Source: Hyphococcus sp. (lineage in GTDB: Bacteria; Pseudomonadota; Alphaproteobacteria; Caulobacterales; Parvularculaceae). Taken from it: a stretch of DNA of 64,000 nt. The notes beneath the pieces were generated by a model. That model was not told the origin of the DNA. It did no database searches and was given only the letters and a program-made list of their open reading frames with translations. Shown piece after piece: positions 28,390 through 36,120 of this stretch. Every line of letters begins with the position of its first letter. Positions within the stretch are counted from its first letter, which is position 1. Made by a program: the position numbers and the translations under genes. The stretch covers positions 496,001 through 560,000 of the forward strand of contig JANQON010000009.1 in NCBI GenBank assembly GCA_028289605.1, given 5' to 3'.

Positions 28390-28827
28390 TCAATCCTCTA
28401 CCGGCGGAAGCCACGTAAGCGATGAATGGTGCAACGAGATGAGAACGCGACCGTCCAGCTTGTGGTAGGCGAATGTATAGTCGGCGCGCGTCGCATTGCC
28501 GTCGCCGTCAATGAAAGTGTAGTGCCCCATATCCTTGTATCCGAGACCGCCTGCCTTCAGAACCGGACCAGCGGCGCTCTGGAAGTCAACCCGGCGCCAA
28601 CCGCGATTGAGAAAGCCATGATCGTGGGGGTAGTTCGGATCACCGCCGACAAAATAAGATCGCGCGCCTGCGCGATCGAGCCGAATAACATCCGCCAAGG
28701 TCGGCTTGAAAAGCAGCGGCTCGTCCGGGGCGCCGAAGTCATAAAGGTCCAGGAGCTTTTCGACGTCTTGCTCCGTAACGTATTTGGCCCATGCGCGTTG
28801 CGCGGCGACCACTTCGGCCTTCGTCAT
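28390..28827 (-). CDS. NTF2-like / DUF4440-type protein
   Basis: A 145-residue protein of the SnoaL/NTF2-like cone fold: MTKAEVVAAQRAWAKYVTEQDVEKLLDLYD is the usual N-terminal helix pair, and the C-terminal strands HYTFIDGDGNATRADYTFAYHKL and GRVLISLHHSSL match association-domain-like proteins. No signal peptide and no catalytic residues that can be named. It converges with the GH3 gene and appears monocistronic. Function unknown. Confidence 0.75.
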   Translation of the reverse strand: MTKAEVVAAQRAWAKYVTEQDVEKLLDLYDFGAPDEPLLFKPTLADVIRLDRAGARSYFVGGDPNYPHDHGFLNRGWRRVDFQSAAGPVLKAGGLGYKDMGHYTFIDGDGNATRADYTFAYHKLDGRVLISLHHSSLTWLPPVED

Positions 28828-29350
28828 AGGCTCGTAAATTCGATCAGTAATCCTGAAAACTCCTCATCTGCCGGCAGCAGCTAATGGTGCAGGACGCGGC
28901 CGGTTATGTCTAGATCGAGACCGTCGCGGCGGAGTCTCTTCGACACCGCGTCGCCGCCCGAGTAAATCTCACAACAGAGCTTGAGCCGATACTCAGGCTG
29001 CCTCCTAAATCATCCGCAGGGATCCGACGCTGCGCCCGGCCGGCGACTGACCGCAAGCATCACACGCAACGCGCGTCGGCAGATCGGAGTCCGGCCCGAA
29101 ATACAACAGAACAGCCCAATCGCAATGACCGATTGTTCATCATTGTTACTTCATATCAGTGTTTCTGAGCGTCTCTCTCAATCCGTGAAAAAGCGGGCCT
29201 GCGGATTGCGCGCCGTCACCTCCTGTCGTGTACACGCATACAGTACGCGTTCGCCTGCCGCCCTTTTATCGACTCGCTTCAACCGCGCCGGCCTGCTACT
29301 ATTGACCCAGCGTTGCGTTCCAATTGATCGCAGACCATGGGGAGAGAGAG
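28828..29350. other. Intergenic stretch, nothing recognised
   Basis: About 520 bases between two divergently oriented genes. Open frames here have no coding character, and no repeat, RNA gene or clear operator was seen. It must hold the promoters of the NTF2-like gene and of the large VWA protein. Confidence 0.5.
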
Positions 29351-32215
29351 ATGGTCGCCAAGAGATCCGCGCTTGCAAACACTATTCAGTCTTTGTCTTT
29401 TGTCGTCGCATTGGCGTTTGCGCCGGCGGCGCAATCGGGCGTCATCGGCGCCGACGGCGGCGTTACGCTCTGGATATCCTGGGACAATTTGGACGCTACC
29501 GGCGCAGAACTGAATGATCCGATTACGGAGGCAAACAGCTCCACGACTGTGCCTGGCGCGTCATCATGCACTCCAACCAACAATGCTCGCGGCGCACAGG
29601 GAGCATCGAATTCGCCGGCGTCCTGCCCTGCGACAGGAACGTGCACCGGACGGGACAAGATATCCGGCGACATCGAATTTCTCGCCGACTACATTTTCAG
29701 CGCATCTGAAGGGGCGCATTATCTTCGGCGTGTTTACATCGCCGACCAGGGTCGCTCGTGGGAAACATCAGACGTCAAATGGAATGTCGGCGGCGGCGGC
29801 TCTTCTGCGCGGTCGGGGGCATGGGCCAATCCCGATGTTGCAATGAATATGCGGTCTGCGTTCCGGACCTGCATTCACGACGTGGCGCATCACGAACTGG
29901 GGCATTACTTTTACACGCTTCCCGATCGATATCGGGACGTCTATGATTCGACCAATCCGGACGATGATCCCTATTACAGGGGACGGATTGACGGCGGCGA
30001 TATCTTCAACGTCGACATCAATGTCGGCGATCCGAATACCGTTATGTCCGGCAACTTCCCGCATCGTTTCGTCGATACGACCAACGCATCGATTACCGTG
30101 AGTTATGATCCGCCCGGCGGCCCCGCCGTCAGCAATGAGGTGCTGACGCCCGACTTGCTGACAGACGGCGATCCGGACAATGACGGACCCGATCGAGCCC
30201 ATCACGGACACACCATGCCCTTCGCTTCCGACGAATGGAGCTTGTTGCCGGACCGGCACGCAGATATGACCGGCGTTCACACCGAAGGCTCTTTTCCGGC
30301 TCCAGGCGCGCGGCCGGCGGTGGACATCGTTTTCATCGGCGACGACGAACCGTTTCCCGGTTTGGTTCTCCTGCTCGACCGATCCGGCTCCATGAGCGTC
30401 GAGACAGACGGCGTTCCTGCATCGCAGTTTGTGCAGGAGGCCGGCATGTATCTTTACCATTCTTCGGAAGACGACGATTTCGTTGGCACATACCATTACA
30501 ACGAGAATGTCGATGAACTTTTTGAATATGCGCTTTACGATTCAGCCAACTCGCTTGCAGCGGCTGATTTTGCGGACGCGCAAGGTCTCACCGACATAGC
30601 GGAAGCGTTGGAGACGGCAATCGACGCCCTTATCGCAGAACACGGCGAAGGAGCGGTGAACGGAGCTCAAATCTATTTGATGTCCGACGGACGCCAAACC
30701 ACAGGCGACAGTCTTTGGGATCAAGTCGAACGCGCAAGCGAACGCGGCATCATCATCAACACGTTTTCGTTCGGCAACGCCGACACTGAAACAATGGACA
30801 GCATCGCCAACGGAACGTCAGGCAGCAACACGCCCGTGTCCGAACGCGACGACGCTTCCGAGCTTAAGTCGTTGATGACGCGGAAACTCTCAACGGGACG
30901 CGGATGGACGCCCGTGTACTCACTGAAAGGCCCGCTCCCCCTGAATGCCGACGCGATAACCACCGGCGCAGCGCGGTTTCAGCCCCATACCGGTTCTTTC
31001 GTAGTGCCCGGCGCCAGTCGCAACCTGCAATTCTACGCTTTTATTGACGGCGGCGACGCCTCGCGCGATCTCGCGTTTCAACTGGTCGATCCGAGCGGCG
31101 ACGTCTTTACCGCCAGTTCGCCGAACAATGTCGCGAGAAAAGGCCGTTTTAATGGGATCAGCGTCAACCAACCGGAGGCCGGCGTTTGGAATTATTTGAT
31201 CGCCCCCGGCAATCTCGATGCGCGCTGGCCGCCGGATGGGCCGGTGGAAGTGACGGCTTATGTCGAGAATCGCGAGTTGACCAGTCGATTCTGGCTTGGC
31301 GATTTGCGCGAAGACGGCAGGGTTCCGATGCATGCGGAACTATCATTCCGCTATGCGTTGAGCGACATCGACGCGCGCGCGCAACTGTTCGTCGGCGGCC
31401 AGAATGTTGGATCCGTGCAACTGCTCGACGACGGCGCAGGGGCAGACACGCAAGCGCAGGACGGAATTTATTCCGCATTTATAAGCGCTGGCCAATGGCG
31501 CAAACTCATCAATTCAGTTGACGACGATGCCGACACGTTGCGCGTCGATGTTGAGTTTACCGTTACCAATGCGTCGCGCCCGGCGCCGCTCGCCCATTAT
31601 GAAACCGGTTATACGCCGGCGCGGGCGGAAGCCGATTATCGCAATCGGAACAGTTTCGAATTCAAAGCATGGACGACCGGCGTCATCAAAGCCAGAGACT
31701 TTGACGACAGCACTCGGCCGTTCATCGAACCTGATGGACGGGGACCGGGCGCGCCTGGAGGCGACGGTTGGCGCGACTTTGGCTTCAACATCTTCAATGC
31801 GCGCCCGCTAGAAAGTCAGCTGCGCGTCACATTGGGAACCGATTATGAAGTGGAAATCGATGATGTTTCCGAATGCGATCAATCGGCGACGCAGAGAGAT
31901 TATGTCCTGTGCGCCCATGTGACAGGCCGGTTTCGGCCCCGCGACAGCGGCAATGACGTCGATCCCGGACCAATGCGCGCGCAGTTTAACGACGTCATCG
32001 TCGCAACGCCTGATGTCTTCGGATCAGACGATGGCGGCGACGGCGGAAGCGGCATTCCGCCGAAAACGGACCCTCATCAACATGACACGCATTGCATCAA
32101 GCTATGCAGCGACAACCCATACCTGCTTTGGGGCCTTGTATTCCTGCTGTGCCTGATTGCGCTGTTGTTGTTGATTATCGTGCTTCGGCTGACGTTCATG
32201 CGCGTCAATCGATGA
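29351..32215 (+). CDS. CLCA-like secreted metalloprotease-VWA membrane protein
   Basis: A 954-residue protein. The signal peptide runs from MVAKRSALANTIQ to about residue 29. An N-terminal domain holds the zinc motif H181-E-L-G-H185, with D192 seven residues on, the spacing of the CLCA form HExxH-x6-D. A VWA domain follows with MIDAS D343-x-S345-x-S347 (DRSGSMS), a Thr in GLTDIAEAL and the Asp in LMSDGRQTTG. Then comes a beta-rich region with the LLDDGAGADTQAQDGIYS motif (about 691-708), close to the equivalent CLCA segment. It ends with a membrane helix (about 926-947) and a short basic tail. The start has GGGGAGAGAGAG before the ATG. Domain order matches animal CLCA proteins. No partner gene is adjacent; function unknown. 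Confidence 0.8.
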   Translation: MVAKRSALANTIQSLSFVVALAFAPAAQSGVIGADGGVTLWISWDNLDATGAELNDPITEANSSTTVPGASSCTPTNNARGAQGASNSPASCPATGTCTGRDKISGDIEFLADYIFSASEGAHYLRRVYIADQGRSWETSDVKWNVGGGGSSARSGAWANPDVAMNMRSAFRTCIHDVAHHELGHYFYTLPDRYRDVYDSTNPDDDPYYRGRIDGGDIFNVDINVGDPNTVMSGNFPHRFVDTTNASITVSYDPPGGPAVSNEVLTPDLLTDGDPDNDGPDRAHHGHTMPFASDEWSLLPDRHADMTGVHTEGSFPAPGARPAVDIVFIGDDEPFPGLVLLLDRSGSMSVETDGVPASQFVQEAGMYLYHSSEDDDFVGTYHYNENVDELFEYALYDSANSLAAADFADAQGLTDIAEALETAIDALIAEHGEGAVNGAQIYLMSDGRQTTGDSLWDQVERASERGIIINTFSFGNADTETMDSIANGTSGSNTPVSERDDASELKSLMTRKLSTGRGWTPVYSLKGPLPLNADAITTGAARFQPHTGSFVVPGASRNLQFYAFIDGGDASRDLAFQLVDPSGDVFTASSPNNVARKGRFNGISVNQPEAGVWNYLIAPGNLDARWPPDGPVEVTAYVENRELTSRFWLGDLREDGRVPMHAELSFRYALSDIDARAQLFVGGQNVGSVQLLDDGAGADTQAQDGIYSAFISAGQWRKLINSVDDDADTLRVDVEFTVTNASRPAPLAHYETGYTPARAEADYRNRNSFEFKAWTTGVIKARDFDDSTRPFIEPDGRGPGAPGGDGWRDFGFNIFNARPLESQLRVTLGTDYEVEIDDVSECDQSATQRDYVLCAHVTGRFRPRDSGNDVDPGPMRAQFNDVIVATPDVFGSDDGGDGGSGIPPKTDPHQHDTHCIKLCSDNPYLLWGLVFLLCLIALLLLIIVLRLTFMRVNR

Positions 32216-32293
32216 CGCGGCCGGCGGGTTGAGTTGGCTAACTGGCGGCCGTATCGCACGGAACGCTGGTTGAATAAGTGAGGGGAAGCTGCG

Positions 32294-32534
32294 CTATTCC
32301 TGCGACCCATATCGAGCAGCTGTCTTGCGGACGTTCTCGGCAGAGGCCTCACGACGTCAACGTCTTCAACCCTTCCCGGCCCGCATAGTCCCCATGTAAA
32401 TCCGGCAATGCAGGATTGAAGAAATGGAAAACCAGGTTCTCCGAAAAGATATCCGCTGACGCGTTCACGTCCGCCGGGTTAAATCGTTTGAGGGTAGAGA
32501 TGTTGGGATGCTCTGCCGGCATGGCCTGTTTCAT
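32294..32534 (-). pseudogene. Decayed NTF2/SnoaL-like gene
   Basis: The frame starts MKQAMPAEHPNISTLKRFNP and continues ENLVFHFFNPALPDLHGDYAGREGLKTL, which reads like the N-terminal half of a nuclear-transport-factor-2-like protein. It stops at 32352. In another frame just beyond, SAENVRKTAARYGSQE resembles the expected next helix and then stops at 32294. The rest of the domain (normally 110-140 residues) is absent. I read this as a frameshifted, truncated remnant. Confidence 0.5.
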
Positions 32535-32592
32535 TAGAGCTGGAAATCACGATCAGCATCGCCGAGAATAGTTAGGCTGATCAGCGCAATAA

Positions 32593-32606
32593 TTGACTAG
32601 GATCAA
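32593..32606. promoter_or_regulatory. FNR/FixK-like box before the hydrolase-like lipoprotein
   Basis: TTGACTAGGATCAA matches TTGAT-N4-ATCAA with one mismatch. It is centred about 102 bases upstream of the lipoprotein ATG. Confidence 0.4.
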
Positions 32607-32701
32607 TCCGCTGGAGGCGGCGTCGGGAATACGTCAGGCTCAGCAGTAACCGACCACATCCCGATCGGCTATGCGGCGCAGAGCAGGAGGAGTTTTTGGG
32701 C

Positions 32702-34117
32702 ATGACGTTCGTAGAGGGACTCGGCTCAGGCGCGCGACAAGGTTTACGGACGCCGCTTCTCGTCGCGCTGGCGACAATGTTGCTCGCCGGGTGCGCTCAA
32801 ACGTCAATACGCGCCGACGACGTATCGTTCGCGCAGACGGCGCAGACCGAATCAATCACGCATTATGAAGGTCTCAAAGCGCGGTTCGAACGCATGACCG
32901 ATCCGGACGCCGCGCAGCGCATTCTTGTCGTCAACGGCATGGCGACGGACGCCCACGGCTATTCCTTCGACCTCCAGAAGAAGATTGCGAAACGCCTTGG
33001 ACAAGAGACGTGTTTGGACGACAGCATTTTCGCGCTTGATCCTCCAGCCTTCATCTTGGGACACATTGATGAGGAACGGTTTGAATACCCGCCGGCGACG
33101 CTCAGGGTGACCGGGTGGACGAGCCGTGAAAACAACAGATCAAAGCTGATTTTCTACGAAGTGCTGTGGACGCCCTACGCCGACGCCATGACCGACCAAT
33201 TCCTTGCGCCGTTTGAAACGGATCTTCGTTTTGCGTCAAATCCGGAGTGGACGCGGTGCGGCGGCGAACCCGACCGTCCGCCAGCCAGCGAACGCCGGGT
33301 CCAGGGGCGCGAACGGCCGCGCCGCGCTCTGCTCAATGCGCTTATCAAAGACGACTTCATGGTCGGGGGGCTCACCGACGCCGTGTTGTCAGTCGGGCCG
33401 CTTGGGGCCGCCGCCCGAGACGCCATTCGTCAAGGCATCTGCTTTATGGCCGCTGACGCGCTCGAAGCGCCCTCAAGACCGGAAAGCGCCGCGCGGTGCC
33501 GGCTGACCGAAGAAACGCTTGCCCGGTTCGGCGGCGCAAGCGGCGTCGCCGAACGCCTCGGCCAGCATGATTTCACCTTTCTGGCCTATTCGCTTGGCAG
33601 CTTCATGCTGCTCGATTCGCTTGACGAATTCCGGTTGTGGCCCGGCGATCTGGGTCCGCCGGAACTGACCTGTCGACTCATGCCGCCGCTTCTGGACGAC
33701 GCGCCCGTGTACATGTTCTCAAATCAGATTTCGCTGTTGCTGGCCGCGCACCCGCAATTCGGGTGTGATCCCGATTCCAATTGCGACCTCTATGGAGAGT
33801 TCGGCAATCGCCGCCTCTTGCTGGCGGATCCGAGAGATCATGGGCGCAACGGCGGCGAACCCGAAGCGTGCGCGGTGGAGACAAGTCTTCAAGTGATCGC
33901 GTTCAACGATCCCAACGACATCATGGGCTATCGCGTGCCCGACTATGTTACCGACAGCCCGCTGATTGACAGCGTGATGAATGTCCGCGTGCGCAATCCG
34001 GCGTTTCGCATTCCGGGCCTTCTCGTCAGTCCCGTCGCCGCCCATACAAATCACGGCGATAATGCAGCGATACTGGATTTCATTATTGAAGGCTGGGCGC
34101 GTCGGTCACAACCGTGA
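32702..34117 (+). CDS. Lipoprotein with alpha/beta-hydrolase features, unknown function
   Basis: A 471-residue protein with a lipoprotein signal (MLLAGC). The body contains ILVVNGMATD near the N-terminus (possible oxyanion region), FLAYSLGSFMLLDSL with a nucleophile-elbow-like Y-S-L-G-S, IAFNDPNDIMGY (possible catalytic Asp) and SPVAAHTNHGDN (possible catalytic His), in the right order for a serine hydrolase triad. I do not recognise a named family. AGGAGGAG lies about ten bases before ATG 32702 and about four before an in-frame TTG at 32696; the ATG is preferred. It seems to stand alone, with an FNR-like box upstream. Hydrolase assignment is inference. Confidence 0.7.
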   Translation: MTFVEGLGSGARQGLRTPLLVALATMLLAGCAQTSIRADDVSFAQTAQTESITHYEGLKARFERMTDPDAAQRILVVNGMATDAHGYSFDLQKKIAKRLGQETCLDDSIFALDPPAFILGHIDEERFEYPPATLRVTGWTSRENNRSKLIFYEVLWTPYADAMTDQFLAPFETDLRFASNPEWTRCGGEPDRPPASERRVQGRERPRRALLNALIKDDFMVGGLTDAVLSVGPLGAAARDAIRQGICFMAADALEAPSRPESAARCRLTEETLARFGGASGVAERLGQHDFTFLAYSLGSFMLLDSLDEFRLWPGDLGPPELTCRLMPPLLDDAPVYMFSNQISLLLAAHPQFGCDPDSNCDLYGEFGNRRLLLADPRDHGRNGGEPEACAVETSLQVIAFNDPNDIMGYRVPDYVTDSPLIDSVMNVRVRNPAFRIPGLLVSPVAAHTNHGDNAAILDFIIEGWARRSQP

Positions 34118-34555
34118 CATTCAGCAAGAACGCTCAAACACCGCGACGCCGGACAAGCGACGCTGAACAAATCGGCGCGCGAAAGCGCGCGCATATGATT
34201 GCAGAGTGAAACGACTGATAGAGTCATGAGCGTCAGAACCGTTTCCACAGTTTCGCCGCCGCCGCCCGCGACCCGATCGAACGCGTAGTCGCTGATCATA
34301 TCTGCACAAAAAGATTAGACTCCGGCTCGTTTTATACGTCTGCGCTTCAGTTATGCTGCGCCCGAGCAACACGAACCGACCCTTTTGAAACGAGCATCTC
34401 CTATAACGAGCGCGCACCAGATACGCCGACCGGCGCGGAAATCCACGCTGCGCCCTTCAAGGGTTGATCGGCGCAAACCGGAAATCTTCGGTCATGAAAC
34501 CTGCCAGGCCTTGCCGCCAACGACGCGCCGCCGCAATGCGCCCTGAGCGACGGGC
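34118..34555. other. Intergenic stretch with a strong hairpin
   Basis: About 440 bases without a convincing gene. Besides the hairpin at 34175-34190 nothing is recognised; a promoter for the dioxygenase gene should lie near its right end. Confidence 0.5.
34175..34190 (+). terminator. Hairpin with GAAA tetraloop after the lipoprotein gene
   Basis: GCGCGC-GAAA-GCGCGC forms a 6-bp all-GC stem capped by a GNRA tetraloop, 58 bases after the lipoprotein stop. There is no T-tract, so it could be a 3'-end stability or processing structure instead of an intrinsic terminator. Confidence 0.35.
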
Positions 34556-35233
34556 ATGCTGATCACCATCGCGAACATGCTCGACGCGTCTGCGCTCAGC
34601 GAAATACGCGAAACGGCAAAAAACCTTGAGTGGCGCGACGGCGCGCTCACTGCCGGCGCGACGGCGCGCCAGGTCAAGCGCAATGAGCAAGCCGACCTCA
34701 CGTCGACTGCGGGCGCCGCGCTTCACGACATGCTTCTGAACACAATCCAAATCCACGAAGTCGTGAAAGCAGCCTCACTGCCAAGGCAGTTCTCCAGACT
34801 AATGCTCAGTCGCACGTCCGAAGGCGGCGGATACGGCTTACACATCGACAACGCAATCATGGGCGCAGGCGCAGGTGCGCTCAGGGCCGACATGTCGTTC
34901 ACGTTGTTTCTGTCCGATCCGGAAACTTATGAGGGCGGCGAGTTAGTCCTCGAATGGCAAGGCGCGACGCAGATCTGCAAGCCCCCGGCGGGACATATGG
35001 TCCTTTATCCTTCCACCGCATTACATCGCGTTGAAACGGTCAGCAGCGGCGAACGGCTGGCATGCGTCGGTTGGATTCAAAGTCTGGTCCCCGATCTGCC
35101 GCAGCGGGAGATCCTGTTCGACCTGCAAAAACTGCGCGGTTCATTGCACCACACCCTGCCCGATCAATCGATCGAGATGCTCACGGTGGCTAAAATCATC
35201 GCAAACCTCATGCGGCATTGGGCCAAGCCGTAG
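34556..35233 (+). CDS. PKHD-type Fe(II)/2-oxoglutarate hydroxylase (PiuC/YbiX-like)
   Basis: A 225-residue PKHD-type hydroxylase. YGLHIDNAI gives H96 and D98, LYPSTALHRVETV gives H157 (HxD...H iron triad), and R167 in GERLACVGW would bind 2-oxoglutarate. DMSFTLFLSDPETYEGGEL is a family hallmark. In other bacteria this gene often neighbours a siderophore TonB receptor and is iron-regulated. Here no receptor is adjacent: it converges with the giant autotransporter, 26 bases apart. Natural substrate of the family is unknown. Confidence 0.9.
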   Translation: MLITIANMLDASALSEIRETAKNLEWRDGALTAGATARQVKRNEQADLTSTAGAALHDMLLNTIQIHEVVKAASLPRQFSRLMLSRTSEGGGYGLHIDNAIMGAGAGALRADMSFTLFLSDPETYEGGELVLEWQGATQICKPPAGHMVLYPSTALHRVETVSSGERLACVGWIQSLVPDLPQREILFDLQKLRGSLHHTLPDQSIEMLTVAKIIANLMRHWAKP

Positions 35234-35259
35234 AATTAAGGCGCCCCACATCGCGTCGA

Positions 35260-36120
35260 TCAAAACCGCTTCTGCACGTTCACGCTGCCGCCATAAAGAG
35301 TGAGATCGCCGGTTTCGCCGAAGGCGCCGACGGAGACGACAAAGCCGGACTTATGCGCATAGGCGAGCGCGGCGTCGAGTTGCACCTGCCGATCGACCGC
35401 GCGGCCCGTGGTGCGGAAGGAGGGTGAGCCCGCCGGCGCCGCGGCGAAGCGGCTGGCGAAGATGTTCTCAGTGTCGTCGAAATACTGAACGCCGGTCGCC
35501 CGCGCGCTGAGCGACAGTCTGCCGGCGACGCGCCGTTCATACGTCGCCCCGACGCCGATCTGCCAGCGCGTGTTGTTGAGCCCGTCCACCGCCAGCGCCG
35601 TCGTTTCCGCGGCGCCGAGATTGATCGCATCCTGGCGATAGACGGCGACGCCGGTCTGCAGGTGGGGTTTCAACGCCCATGCGTCGCCGCCGGTCCTGCC
35701 GTCGAGGGTGAGGCGGGTCAGCCAGTCGACGCTGGAAACGCCGGCGTCGCCGCGCTGGACGACCGTTTCATCTGTGGCCGGATCACCTAAGGTCATGGCG
35801 AGCTCCGTATCGCCGGTCGCATAGCCGACGACACTGTCGAGGCGAGCATCGAAAGCGCTGAAGCCGAAGCGGGCGCTTGCGGTCCCGGCGATGTGGAAGA
35901 GGTCGGCGTCGGCGGCGTCGCCGAACGCCCCGTCGACCTCGCCGTCGAAATTCGAGTAGCCGCCGGCGATCCCGAACGAGAACGGTCCGGCCGCGATCCC
36001 CGACACGCCCGCCGCAAAGGAGAAGGCGGATCCGTCGAAATCGATATGCTGGGTCCCGCCGTCCTGGCTGAGACCATAGACTTCCATCGCGCCCCAGGCG
36101 GTTGCGGCATCGCCTCCGGA
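35260..36120 (-). other. Autotransporter beta-barrel domain
   Basis: The last roughly 285 residues show alternating hydrophobic strands (AFSFAAGVSGIAAGPFSFGIAGGYS, FDARLDSVVGYATG, RQVQLDAALAYAHKSG) and a terminal aromatic (QKRF). This is the standard C-terminal translocation barrel and supports outer-membrane anchoring of the passenger. Confidence 0.85.

Noticed and set aside
28981-29517. A 178-codon rightward frame overlapping the CLCA-like gene start
   Set aside because: Frame conflicts with the signal peptide of the CLCA-like protein, which has a strong ribosome-binding site; no recognisable domain.
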